Below, one piece after another: positions 33,880 through 44,510 of a DNA stretch of 64,000 bases. The stretch covers positions 2,354,570-2,418,569 of the forward strand of contig BCJJ01000001.1 of assembly GCA_039545355.1 (NCBI GenBank). The letters are read 5' to 3'. The stretch is from Trichosporon coremiiforme (Eukaryota > Basidiomycota > Tremellomycetes > Trichosporonales > Trichosporonaceae). Position 1 is the first letter of the stretch. Every line of letters begins with the position of its first letter. The translations under genes were made by a program, and so were the position numbers. Under the pieces are notes generated by a model, which saw nothing but the letters and a program-made list of their open reading frames with translations, searched no databases and was not told the origin of the DNA.

Positions 33880-35950
33880 TGTCCGCCAGTCAGCCAACCT
33901 TGGAACTCTCTGAATAACTTCACATCTGCATATCTGCTGATCTCAGCCTATGCAAGTCTCCATCACAAGTCTGACTGTTGGTCGCGCAACATTGCAGACT
34001 CTGTACACACACCTCTGCTTCCGGCAGCTTGCGAGCTGTGGTTAGCTTCCCAGCTTCGGTAGCAGCTCACAAGTATGGATCTCTACTAGACGCGTCATGA
34101 AGAGCTGCACCTGTGTCTCAACTCCGGCCCGGCTTGTCCCAGACAGCGTCGTGAAGAGTATGACGCTGCATGTCAGCTCCAACGTTGTGTAAGCGCTAGC
34201 TTTAGGCCGTCTGGCCAATCTCACCCGTGTAGCCTCAGCCGTGCTCTAGTGTCTGACTATCAGCTTTGCAGTTGGTAGACCAGAGCTGTTCTTCCGCGAC
34301 ACATGTTCAGAAGACTTGGTGTGAGCTACACCGGCTCGAGCATCTTACAAGTCTGCCAGTTAGCTATGGGGTCTGGAATGGGGCAAGCTCACATCTGGTC
34401 GTCAGCTACAGTGCAGCGTAGCGCCGAATAGCTTTCTCGGAACTACGGCTCCTAACCACAAGGTGGCTCTAGGGTACGGACCTGTGCGTATGCGGCGCTG
34501 CTTGTCAGCTCTTGAAGGGCCGTACCCAGCTGTGCCTCTACGTCTTCCGAGTTGGAATGAGCTAAGAGAGGCGGCATTGCAGCTCTCGAGTCTGACTGTC
34601 AGCTAGGACAGATCTGTACCTCTGTCGCAACTCGCGGAGTCTACTATGGCCTGACGAGCCACGTTGTAGCTCACATGTCTGTCTGTTTGTCAGCAATCAA
34701 GCGAACAGGGAGGCTGTCCGTTTGCGTACTCGAGGCAACGTTCAGATTTTCTGGCAAGCCGAGCTCACGACTCATCTTCCGGGCTATTTGCATTACAAGC
34801 ATGGCTTGCAAGCGTACCTCCACAACGCCCTGCGATGAGCTGAGGCGATAGCGGCTGCAGCTTGCGTCTCTATCGCAAGCCATCACACAGTGAAGTAACG
34901 ATGCCCTTGTACTGCCGTTGCTGGAGTGAGCTATTGGAGCGGACGAGCAGCTCACGAACCTCCCGGTCAGCTACATCGCGAGGGAATCGAGCTGAGGCTC
35001 CCTCGACAGCAAGGGCTGGGAGGGGACGCAGCGTACGGAGCTGCTTGTTAGGTGAAACGTGGCCACCGAAGCTCTACCCGGGTGGTCTGCTGATGCCAGC
35101 TACTAGACGTTGGGCTGTTCTCGTGTCTGGATGTCAGCTTTATCCACGACGCCTGGCAGCTGTACCTCTCCTCGGTCCGGACTGGCAGTGGTAGAGAAGC
35201 CCCTGACGAGCTCGATGATTGCTGTGAGCGGAAGCTCACCAGCTCACCTTGCTGCTCGCCTGTCTCCACCCCTAGCTACGGAGCTGTACTTCTTTCCTTC
35301 GGCCCCTGGGGTTAGCTAACGAAAACAAAACCTCGGGGAAGCTCACCACGCTGATCAATAGCTGCAGTTTAGCTAGCCGAATGCCGCACTTCTACCACTC
35401 CCTTCCCGGTTCACTGGGAAGCCTGAGTTGAGCTTGACCGCGAACAAAAGAAAGCTCACAGGCTTGTCTTCAGCTGCTTGCCATGGCTGGAGAGTTGCAT
35501 CCGTCATGCTTGTGGAAGGGACTGCAATCAGCTATGCCGCCTTGGGATAAGCAAGCTGATACGAGGTCTGGTGGTCAGCTTCACACAGAGTTTTCTAGCT
35601 GACTTGGGACTTCATCGCTTGAGCTCAGCTTGAGAAGGAAAGGACTATCTAGAGCTTACGCTTCGTTGTGATGGCCTGGGATTAGCTGTAGATGGCAGCA
35701 CAGCGTACGCTTTGTCGTCTGCAGAAGATCTGGAGCCTAGCCCACGCTCTCAAATCTGCAACCGGCCTGGGTTCAGCCCGTAAATTCGCCCCCTCCAGCT
35801 CACACTTCCGCTTTGGTATCTCTTAGTGGTTTGATGTCAGCTCGACGATACTGCCCCAGCTTACGCATGTGTTACCTGCTGCTGCCCCTGGAGATAGATG
35901 AGGAGCTCATAAGTCCTTCGTGAGTTTGCTTATTCAGGTGGAGTGAATGA
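33880..35950 (-). pseudogene. Decayed array of ~100-120-nt coiled-coil-like repeat units
   Basis: The minus strand shows the same peptide theme again and again in shifting frames. Examples are AEVCVQSLQ..NSQTCDGDLHRLRSA, VETQVQLFMTRLVEIHTCEL, VEAQLGTALQELTSSAAYAQV, VEVRLQAMLVMQIARKMSREL and EVQLPGVVDKADIQTRE. At DNA level this produces a striking excess of AGCT, because GAGCTG (Glu-Leu) codons recur: on the plus strand TCAGCT appears about a dozen times and AGCTCAC about ten times in 2 kb. Stops and frameshifts occur in nearly every unit, so no single protein can be read. The pattern (E-V-Q-L, then E-L-T/T-C-E-L) suggests an ancestral helical repeat protein. It may be related to the secreted coiled-coil family at 61-64 kb. 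Confidence 0.55.
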
Positions 35951-37070
35951 GGTGGCGAGTGAAGAGGCAATGTGATAGATGTGAGCGGTTGAAGGTGAAG
36001 TGTGAGCAGCATGAGCGGGAGCAGGCGCAGTACGTAGTGGTGGTAATCCGGTGCCGCTGCACGAGTGCGCAGGGGTGCTGCGGCGGCAGACGAAGAAGCA
36101 GGTGGTTGCGTCAGGTTGAGTCGACGCAGATCGATCTGGAATCTGGTCCAGACCCTCAATGTGGAGGTGGCACGTCTCAGGCGGTTTTTGTTGTCGACGC
36201 TGCATGCTTTGGTCAGAAAAGTCAACACTTGTTGGCCCTATTAATGAACAGCTGCTCGTGCAGTGTGAAGATGCATGCAGGCTTGCGGCCGAACGGGTGC
36301 GCCGGATGTGCAAGAGTGCTGACTGGGGATGATAAGGCGTTCGGTGTCTAACAATTCGCCGACCGCCGATATCACAGTTCATCACTCACCAAAAGCCAGC
36401 CATCTTCTCTGCGGACTTTGCTTCGGAGATCTCAACGGAGATAGCGAGCACTGGTATGTATCACAGAGGGCGACCTGGATGCTCGCTGGCTCCCGCCGGA
36501 ATGTCGGCTCCGGCCTCCGCACGTGATCATCATTGCTCCGTTTGCCGCATTGTTGCTCCGCCGCTTTCCTGAAGCGCTGCATTCTCGAAGTCCGTGCCCT
36601 GGGCCGACGCCGAGATGACATCTTCTCTAAGCCTGATAACGGCAGTCCCGCATCGCCTTCAACACGGGTTTAGCTGACAGTTCCATTTGTCTACGAGATC
36701 TCCGCACAGTCCCAAGTCGTGGCCAAGCCGTGATCGAGCGCAGCTGTTTGAGTGCGTCCGCCCCCGCCCGCAGTCGCTCGGTGCCGAGATACCCCGCTAT
36801 GTCTCACTCCGTGCGGACCGTTATGGCACTGCAACGGCTTGGCATGACGCCGAACTTTCCTATGCCGCAGCGGTGCTGTCAAAGCGGGGCTTGGATGTAG
36901 ATGTCGGACCCGCAGCGGGCTGGTCTGCGGAGTAGAGTCGTTGAGAAGGTAATCCAGCTGCCAACCGCAACTATATAACGAAGACCTCCAGCAACGACGA
37001 GAGTCATCACCAATTCTCATCGCTTCCTTCCCTACAGCACTGTCCAACTCTCATTCCTTGTACCACCAAC
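35951..37070. other. Intergenic; promoter of the secreted protein at its right end
   Basis: No gene recognised. TATATAA at 36972-36978 is about 95 nt upstream of the next start codon and is a good TATA candidate. Confidence 0.45.
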
Positions 37071-37595
37071 ATGCGTCTCTCGGTCATCTTCGCGTCTGCC
37101 ATTGCCATCTTCGGCATCAACGCCCTGGCTGCACCTGCCGCTTGCCCCGCCTCGGTCGACAAGCGTGACGACTCCCCCCTCCCTCATATCGCAACCGATG
37201 CTAAACTGGGCACTCTCATCACACGCGCCGAGAGCCCCACCCTCAAAGACGCGATCAAGGCCATCAACCACCCGGAGTCGGACTACTTCCACCGCGACCA
37301 GTGGCTGAAGCGCATCGTCGATGGGCTGCGCGACAAGTGGCCCGACCACAACGTGTTCGCCTTCCACCGCTTCGGGGGCGACTTCAAGTGGGGCGTCACG
37401 GACAAGAAGAGCATGGAGGCCGAAGCTGCTTTCTTCGACTTCAACTCCAAAACCGAGTACTTCCAAGTCGTGGTGTTCAAGTCTGCTGGTATTTTAGAGA
37501 GGAACGGGGGCGATGGCGGGTGGGCCAACTGGGGCTTCTCCGGGTGGTACGACCGGGATGGCGACAAGGTCACTTTCAAGAACCCGCCCAAGTGA
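37071..37595 (+). CDS. Secreted protein of unknown function with Kex2-type propeptide
   Basis: An intronless frame of 174 residues. The N-terminus MRLSVIFASAIAIFGINALA is a signal peptide. It is followed by a short pro-region with a dibasic DKR site at about residue 34 and an ITR site near residue 52. The mature domain has one conserved-looking core: YFHRDQWLKRIVDGL, NVFAFHRFGGDFKWGV, and the C-terminal GGWANWGFSGWYDRDGDKVTF. No cysteines occur in the mature part after the pro-region. I do not recognise the family with confidence. A TATA box upstream and good codon use support expression. Confidence 0.7.
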   Translation: MRLSVIFASAIAIFGINALAAPAACPASVDKRDDSPLPHIATDAKLGTLITRAESPTLKDAIKAINHPESDYFHRDQWLKRIVDGLRDKWPDHNVFAFHRFGGDFKWGVTDKKSMEAEAAFFDFNSKTEYFQVVVFKSAGILERNGGDGGWANWGFSGWYDRDGDKVTFKNPPK

Positions 37596-37790
37596 GCCTC
37601 CAGAAGCGGCCCTCCGTAGCCTGCGCCACACATCACCACCTCCACAGGCAAAAGTGAAGAGCCATCAAGCAGTCAGCAGTAGTATATATCGCCATGCATG
37701 GACATCGACTGAGCTCTTCTTCTGTCACCCTCGGGAGCTTGGAGCTTGTACTCATCCAGCACCCGCTGCGACTACGTTCTCCAGTCTACT

Positions 37791-38099
37791 TCAACAAGGC
37801 GGCAGACCCATGACCCGAGCTTTGTCATTATTCACCCAAGGATGCCAAGAGCGATTGGATATCCAGCATCCAAACTCGGAAAAGTACCAGACATCATCCG
37901 AGTTCCCGTTGTACCAGTTGTAGCAGTTGAGTCTGACCCACGAGTTGGCTTTGAAATCGGCGACAATGTCGCCGTACGGCACCTTGCGGCAACCTGCCCC
38001 CCATAGGAATTGGGTCGCGACGCCCCGCGTCTCAATTTCGACCGGGGCTGCAGCGGCGAGAGAGCAGAGGAACAATGCTGAGGCGATAGTGAGCTTCAT
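37791..38099 (-). CDS. Small secreted cysteine-containing protein
   Basis: A 102-residue intronless frame. The N-terminus MKLTIASALFLCSLAAAAPV is a signal peptide with an Ala-rich cleavage site, then a possible short pro-segment ending ETR. The mature ~75 residues contain four cysteines (GCRKV, LNCYNWY, FGCWIS, LPPC) and an aromatic-rich sequence (NWYNGNSDDVWYF, SWHPW), features common in small secreted fungal effectors or antimicrobial-type proteins. Function cannot be assigned. It is convergent with the neighbouring 174-residue secreted gene. Confidence 0.6.
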   Translation of the reverse strand: MKLTIASALFLCSLAAAAPVEIETRGVATQFLWGAGCRKVPYGDIVADFKANSWVRLNCYNWYNGNSDDVWYFSEFGCWISNRSWHPWVNNDKARVMGLPPC

Positions 38100-38530
38100 C
38101 TGTTGTTAGTGCCATCTGGGCATGGTGGACGGACGCACCTTGAGGTGGTTCGGGAAGCGATGATTCCTGAGAACCACTCTCGCCTCTCAGTCCTTTTGTA
38201 CTTTACCCCTCGGCTTGGACTTGAGTAGGGATCCTCATCCACGAACGCTCGCATTCAGGTTGCCAACTGCCCACATCGCGATAAGGTTTGCCAAGACGCT
38301 AGCGAACATGAACTCTGCACCCGCGGAGTCACATTATGCATCTCGGCAGATCACCTGACGTAGGATAGTACCCCCGAGAAGGCGACCACAGCGGGGCAAG
38401 AGGGTATCTGTCCCACGTTCGTAAGATGCTGAACGCAGAAGCCGTACACCAAGTCGATGCAGCACAGGTCCAGCTGACCATGGCTTCCTCGTATCGATGT
38501 TCCGCTTCAAGCCCAGAAATCATACATGCA
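38100..38530. other. Intergenic, nothing recognised
   Basis: Holds the promoter of the small secreted gene and the 3' end of the DHA1 transporter. No other feature recognised. Confidence 0.4.
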
Positions 38531-40653
38531 TTACAGAACTCCGACCTTGTCCTCCTTCCTATCCTCGGCGACCCTGATGCGTGCCTCGACCCGTGGCTCA
38601 ACGCTGCCTCCACCGACATACGAGTGCTGCGACAGCGCACGATGCAGCATATTCTCCTCGAACGGCCGTGACCTCGAAGCACGGCTCATGGCGCGCTGCA
38701 GCGCTCCTGCGTCTTGCAACGGCCCCGCGTCGTCAGTCATCTCCGCCTTTGTCTCTGGGTCCGCGCTGGTCTTGCGGGAGACATTTGACATGGCGCGGTG
38801 CAGCATTGCCTCCTCGACGCCTACGGGGACTTCGTTCTCGAGCGTCGCGATGCCGCGCTCAGCGGCGAGTTTCGCCTCGCGTTCCGCCCAGAGGTCGTCG
38901 GCTTCGCGCCCGTGCTTCGTCAGGCGCCGGATGCGTCGGCCGTACAGCACGAGCAGGAAGGGGACGGGCACGAAGACGAGCGTGAGGCCCGCGACGAGCG
39001 TGCCGCCCCAGTTTATGCCGAGGGCGTCGTACATGTCGAGCGTGAAGAGGGGGAGCACACAGCCCGCAATGGAGCGAGTCACGGTGCCGCCGGCCAACAC
39101 ACTCGCCGCGTTCGGCAGGTACGCGTCGACGAGGTAGTTGTTCATGCCGAGGAAGGTGAGGACCATGGCTGCGCCATACGGGATCGTGGCGAGGATGCTG
39201 ATGATGAACGGGATTCGGACGGGGACGCACGTCCATGCGAAGATGATGAGACCGATGGGCATGAGGACGGCGCCGATGATGGCGGGCTTGAGACGGGCTT
39301 CCGGAGGCAACATGCCGTGTCTCTTCAGCAGGCGGGCATACCCAGGATTGCCCCAGAAGATGAGGTAGATGATGGCACTGTTGCTCCCGACCGCGAGGCC
39401 GAGGAAGCTCAGCGCTCCGACGCCTGGCGACCACCCCCGTGCGACCTGGAACACGAGCGGGAAGGACGTGAAGGCCATGTAGAGCGTGGCGCTGACGATA
39501 GCGAGGTACGTGCATAGTGTGGCGACTATTGGTTCCGTGAACAGGAGGATCCACGGCACCTTCATCTGGCTCACAACCAGTTCCCTTCGATTGAACTCGT
39601 GCAGCAAGTCGTGTTCAGACACGTACGTTTGTCCAGTGATGCGGCTGAGTGCGGCGGCCCTTTTGCGCAGGATTACGGGTGCGTAGGTCTCCGGGAGCCA
39701 GACGATATGCGGAATAGTCACCCCCAGGGCGAAGAAGGCTGCCGTCGCCGCTACCCACCTCCATCCGGCCGCTGCAGACACGAAACCGCCGATAACAGGT
39801 CCTATAACCGGCCCGAGCCATGGCATCGCCCCGAAGACGCCCATAGCTAGCCCGCGATCAGCTGCGGAGAACATGTCGGCGATGATTCCGCCGGCGTTCG
39901 TCATGGTGGAACAACCGAACATTCCTGCGAAAAACCGCAGCACCAACACTGCGGTAAGGCTAGGGGCTCCGCACACGGCAGCCTGGAAGGCAGTGAAGGG
40001 GATCAGCGTGATGATGTATGCTGGTCGCCGTCCCCAGATCTCGGATATCGGCGCCCAGAGGAAGGGACCGATGACGAACCCCGCGACCTGTTGTTAGTGC
40101 CGATCAGTGTTGTTTGACGTTACGCACGTAGATGCCCGTCACTGCTGTTAGCTCATGGAGTGCTTTGGGAGACTTACCGAGGATGTATAGTCTGTTGTCA
40201 TAGCCTGGGAAGTCGACCTTGATGCTACCGACCGCGGCCGAGAGGGTCGAACTTCCCATCGTCATGGCGAGGGTGCCGATCGCCGCTAGCCCGTCAGCTT
40301 TGTCTGGCAGTCTACTCACACATCATGGTGATCGCCCACTTGTACCCGAACTTGTAGTTGTGCGGGTTCTCGGCGTCTCCCTCCAGCCATGTCACGACGT
40401 ATGGGTCGCTCTCGGTGCCAGCACCGGCGTACGGATGATTGCGGATCGCATCCCAACTCGTCGCCTTTTTGCGCCACGGCCGTTCTGGGAACGGATTTCG
40501 TGCTGACTTCTTCTCTGTTGTTGTGCCAGCCTCAGACCCGACGACCGTGTTGCTCGTATTACTTGTGTTGCTCGCCATACTGTCGAAGCGCTGGGCGGGG
40601 AGGCGCTCGTCGCTGAGCTTCTCGATCTTCTCGTCGTCTCGTATTCCTCCCAT
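38531..40653 (-). CDS. DHA1-type MFS multidrug/metabolite exporter
   Basis: Exons 40320-40653, 40178-40285, 40128-40141 and 38531-40087 give 670 residues. Exon 3 is only 14 nt and introns are 34, 36 and 40 nt. The N-terminal WAITMMSAIGTLAMTMGSSTL and VGSIKVDF start the first helix pair. VAGFVIGPFLWAPISEIWGRRP is the DHA1 motif A region, and PWLGPVIGPVIGGF is the antiporter motif C (G-x-x-x-G-P-x-x-G-G). The C-terminal 170 residues are a cytosolic tail with repeated LHRAMS/LQRAMS/LHRALS motifs. Family members export drugs or metabolites; yeast Dtr1, the bisformyl-dityrosine exporter, is in this family. Its place at the edge of the isocyanide-synthase cluster makes product export an attractive inference. 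The start could lie at a further upstream ATG. Confidence 0.82.
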
Positions 40654-41781
40654 GACGTGTATGGGGTAACAGCAAGATGCATTCGGTTCTCTCAGCATGC
40701 AGTGTCCAGCAGCCGCAAAAGTTGGAGCCAGACCAGAACCTGCCCGCATCGGACGAAGCCGGGGTCCCCATGCGTCCGGCTACATCGGGGTTGGCCGACA
40801 AAGTGGGCCGCGCCAGCAACAATCAGCTTTCAACGAATGGCTGAGCCTTACTCAGCTGGAATTCGGCAGGGAACGAGGGAGGGCCCCAGCGTACCCAGGT
40901 GCAGCACCCTCCCAGCTGGGCCGTGTGATCGCACCAGGCCGAGGCGAGCCGGAAGCAGGACACATGACGGTTCCAAAGTCATACCCCAGCGCCCAAGCGC
41001 CGGCGGCGTCTGGCGTCAGCCGCCGCACCAGGCGCCCACAGGCGCCCAGTCGTGTGACTCGGGGCCCAACTGGGCGTCGATCTCGGTTGTTGACTCGAAC
41101 ACTGGGAACCGTCGTCATTGGCTGAACAGTGTGGTTTTTTCGGCACCAGCGCCAAGACTTTTTCGGCACGGGAAGCAGGAAAGAAGGGTCGCGGCAGGGG
41201 CCGCTGCTAGTTACTGGCCGCGGCCAGCTCCCCGGGCAAGGTAAATCCGGCCACCGGACTGTCATGGAAGGTATGTACCGAACCGACAGCTGAGAGGTGT
41301 GCTAATTCCTGTTATAAGCATGAGGTCAGTTCCCGTAGAAGCAAGCATGGAAGCATCGAGGTCGAAGGGGCGAAGCGTCGAAAAGTCACGCTGCCCTGGT
41401 GGGCGGTGGTGCCTGACGCCATGGCCGGACGCGGAGGAACGTTGAAAGGAACCACTAGTCTGCGGTGATGTGTGCGATTCCGTGGAACGCGCGCGACTTT
41501 AAAGCTTGACACATCGCTCTTATAACCTTGCCCTTCGGCGTGCTGACGATATGGACAAAAGGAAAGAGTGTGCCGTCCGTCGGCGCCAGTCCACCGCCGA
41601 GCGCCGAGGCCGACACGGTCCCGCTCAGTTCCGCATTCCGCACCTGACCCACCTGACGTAAGCGCTGACATTCGTGACCGAGCGGATCGACAAAGTTCCA
41701 CATCGCCGAACGTCGACGAACGCACTTAAACAGACAGCGTACTCGCTCATCCTCATCTCCCTCCATCCCAATCAACGCATC
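40654..41781. other. Divergent intergenic region
   Basis: Separates the divergent DHA1 exporter and the SRPBCC gene; expected to hold both promoters. No other gene recognised. Confidence 0.45.
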
Positions 41782-42321
41782 ATGGCGCCCGCATCGAACA
41801 CGAAGACGAACCCGAACGACATCGACTACACGACGGGCGGCTGGGCGAAGACGGTCATCGACCGCCCGCCGCAGCTCGTCTTCGACGTTCTCACCTGCGT
41901 CCCGAACTGGCCCAACATCAATAAGGGCGTCACGATCAGCGTGACCCCAAAGAACGCCAAGGTTGAGGTCGGCGCGCAGTTTACAGAGACGATCCAGGCC
42001 CCCGTCGAGGGCATGGGACAGTGGAGCAACACGTGGACGGTGCAGGAGCTCGTCGAGGGGAAGAAGTTCGTCATGACCGCCATGGACAACTTTGCTTCTA
42101 TCCCAATTCCCTCTCGCCTGACTTACACGTTCACGGCCGTCGAGGGCAGCAATGGCAGCAAGACAACCTTCTTCCGTTCCATCGACACGGCACCGACGGA
42201 GGAGTTCTGGCACAAGGCCACGCCACAGGAGAAGGAGGCGCTGTACCGGTTCCAGGGCAGCCAGGCCGAGATGGCCGCACACCTCAAGCAATACGTCGAG
42301 CACAACACGCCGGCGTCCTAG
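41782..42321 (+). CDS. SRPBCC (START-like, polyketide cyclase-type fold) protein
   Basis: An intronless frame of 179 residues. After a short polar leader, GGWAKTVIDRPPQLVFDVLTCVPNWPNIN has the helix-strand start typical of the SRPBCC fold. Then VEVGAQFTETIQAPVEGMGQWSNTWTVQEL and RLTYTFTAVEGSNGSKTTFFRSIDT follow as beta strands, and a C-terminal helix (EKEALYRFQGSQAEMAAHLKQYVEH) closes the cavity. Such proteins bind hydrophobic ligands or act as cyclases or dehydratases. Sitting between the exporter and the P450, it may handle an intermediate of the cluster. No catalytic residue can be named, and the fold call is by pattern only. Confidence 0.6.
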   Translation: MAPASNTKTNPNDIDYTTGGWAKTVIDRPPQLVFDVLTCVPNWPNINKGVTISVTPKNAKVEVGAQFTETIQAPVEGMGQWSNTWTVQELVEGKKFVMTAMDNFASIPIPSRLTYTFTAVEGSNGSKTTFFRSIDTAPTEEFWHKATPQEKEALYRFQGSQAEMAAHLKQYVEHNTPAS

Positions 42322-42554
42322 ATGATATCTGCATGTTTTGTACCCCTTATCTGATTTGCCTTCGGGCTGTCAGTCCGATGCTGATCCCGGAGCTACTGAC
42401 ATCAGGAAGGGAGTAGAACACCGCGTCCGATGCGGCGTCTAACAGCAGACTCTTCCTTGGAGACCTAAACCTCGGCGGTCACGCAGCCTTGGCATGCGGC
42501 TTACATTCACAACGTCATCGGGTCGGGAATTCTACAGGAACCATGGACTACGAC

Positions 42555-44065
42555 CTACGCCCTCTTCTCAAACTTCAGCTTCAGGTCGCGTGGCGCCATG
42601 AGTCCGCCGGGCGTCAGTTCCGTGCCCTGCTCCGAAATCAGCGACACCTCGTACGCCGCAAGGATAGCGCGGATGACGCGGTGCAGCGACGCCATTGCAA
42701 ACAGTTGGCCAGGACAAGTCCTCAGTCCGCCATGGAAGGTGGCGAACTCGCCCTCGCTGCGCCATTTGCGGAGGTTCACGTCCATATCCTCGATGCTCTC
42801 GCCCCAGCGCTGTGGCCTCCACTCTGCGTCAATGGCGCGGTGCAGGCCGAAAGCCGACCAGCCGACATACATACCCTCCCTCAGCGGCACGTCCAGCCCA
42901 GGGAGGGAGAGGACTGTGTAGTGCGCGACGCGGCGGTTGATCAGCTGCGGGATCGGCGGATATAGCCTCAGTGCCTCGAGAATGGTCGCCTGCAGGGTTG
43001 GGCTGGGGGAGATGTCGGCGCGGATACGCGCTTGCAGCTCGCGATCGTGCGAGAGGATCCAGAGCAGAGTCAGGAGGGCTTGCTGCGCGTTCTCGTGTCC
43101 GGCGATGAAGATAACTGACATTAGCTTAGCTGACAGCAGACTCACTCTTGACGTTGTCGATGTACTCCCTCTCGCTGAGGAGGCCGGAGAGGAAGGCCTC
43201 GTCGAGCTTCCGCTGAGCGTTGCGCGACTCGTTCTTCTCATCTGTTGGGAGACCGAGCTTGACCCGTGCTTCGCTGCCGGGGAGAGCCTTCAGGAGCTCG
43301 ACCTCGAGGTCGCCGATCAGATTGCGGGCCAGCGCACGACTGGGAAAGAGACGCGGGAAGCGGTCCAGAGCCGGCACAGACAGGAAGAGGGGATGGAAAA
43401 TGTGGCGCTTCACGAGGGCGTGGATCCTGTGAACGGCCGGTGGAGAGGGAAGGAACTGATGTCAGCTTGACCACATCAGGACTAACTTTGAGGTCACGGC
43501 CGAGGACACAGAGACTGACTGCCTCCATGGAGTAGCGCTGCACGAGGCCCATCACGCTGCCAGCGTGTCCGTCAAGCTCATCAACAAGACGCTCCGCTGC
43601 ACCTTCAAGCCCCTTCACGTCGACGTCGTCCTTGAGTGCGGGCCGGATGATCTGCGCGTACTTCCGCCACAGCGCACCCGTCTCGCTGATGATGTTTCCG
43701 CCAGTCAGCGCGCTAATGACAGCATCGGGGAGTTTGCGGTGGTTGCCTTGCTTCTGGTATGTCGTGCCTTCCTGGCTGAAGAGCTGCTTCATGCCCTGCG
43801 GACAGGCGATCAGGACGTTCCATTGTGAGCCGAAGTAGACTACGACTGCGCCGTGTTTCGCCATCAGCGGCTCGACGTAGCGCGCATACGTCTCGTCCTG
43901 GCCTGGTAGAGGGAGGTTGAGCCATAAGTGCAGGAGGGGGAGGAAAGCGACCCAGAGCGGGACGACGGGCAGGCCAGGGGCAAAGTTGCGCGGAGGCTGG
44001 AGGTACCAGTACGCCAGTAGCAGGGTGAGTGGGACCGTTGCCGCTGCAGTTAGGAGTAGCAGCAT
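42555..44065 (-). CDS. Cytochrome P450, CYP56/Dit2-like
   Basis: Exons 43487-44065, 43146-43455 and 42555-43114, joined by two 31-nt introns, give 482 residues. The N-terminus MLLLLTAAATVPLTLLLAYWY is a membrane anchor and PPRNFAPGLP a proline hinge. Diagnostic elements are the oxygen-binding helix IIFIAGHENAQQ, the ExxR motif EALRLYPPIP, and the haem loop FHGGLRTCPG with Cys430 as the iron ligand. The overall look and neighbourhood (isocyanide synthase 6 kb away) point to the Dit2/CYP56 type, which in yeast couples N-formyl-tyrosine to dityrosine. The 31-nt introns are close to the minimum for spliceosomal introns. The promoter contains the motif AAGTCTCCGAA at 44187-44197. Membership of the CYP56 family itself is inference. 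Confidence 0.85.
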
Positions 44066-44510
44066 GGTGTGCGCGGGAAGGGGTTAGCTCTGGAAGAGGA
44101 GAGTTGTGCATGACCACGGCCGAAAGATGGCTTGAAGAACACTGCTGGTGTGGACGGTCGGAGCGATAGCGCAGACTTTTTAGCAAAAGTCTCCGAACTG
44201 CATCCTTCCGAGATTCGAAGAAGTCATGCCGTGCCTCAGGCCCGAGATAAGCTCCGCACAGTCGGAAACGGGCTGAATGCGCTGCACGATGCATGCTGCG
44301 TTCGGCCGATGCACGTTCTGTCCGATTCGTTTCTCAGAGGCTAGCTTCCACGCCAAGCAGCCGCACTTCCATGAATAGACCCCATTCCGCGCTCTGCTGC
44401 TCATGCTGCCCAGCTGGCCCATGTGTTCTCCCAAGCTCCGCGGACAGGGGTGCGTGCCCAGGAACCTTGCCGTTGTTCCGAAACCCATGCATCACTATGA
44501 AATCTACCGG
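44066..44510. promoter_or_regulatory. P450 promoter with cluster motif
   Basis: The P450 promoter region. AAGTCTCCGAA at 44187-44197, about 125 nt upstream of the start, is the same motif seen in the promoters of the glycosyltransferase, the methyltransferase and the Atg22-like/ABC pair. Its CCG core is typical of Zn2Cys6 half-sites. Confidence 0.5.

Noticed and set aside
33880..35950. Array of mini-introns on the minus strand (GTGAGCT donors and AGCTGAC branch sites)
   Set aside because: The words match splice signals closely, but the same bases are explained by recurring TGT GAG CTG and GAG CTG ACA codons in a decayed repeat protein, which also accounts for the recurring E-V-Q-L peptides.
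33880..35950. Repeat-induced point mutation as the cause of decay
   Set aside because: The visible stops do not show a clear C-to-T bias (for example GAG to TAG), and the sequence is not AT-rich.
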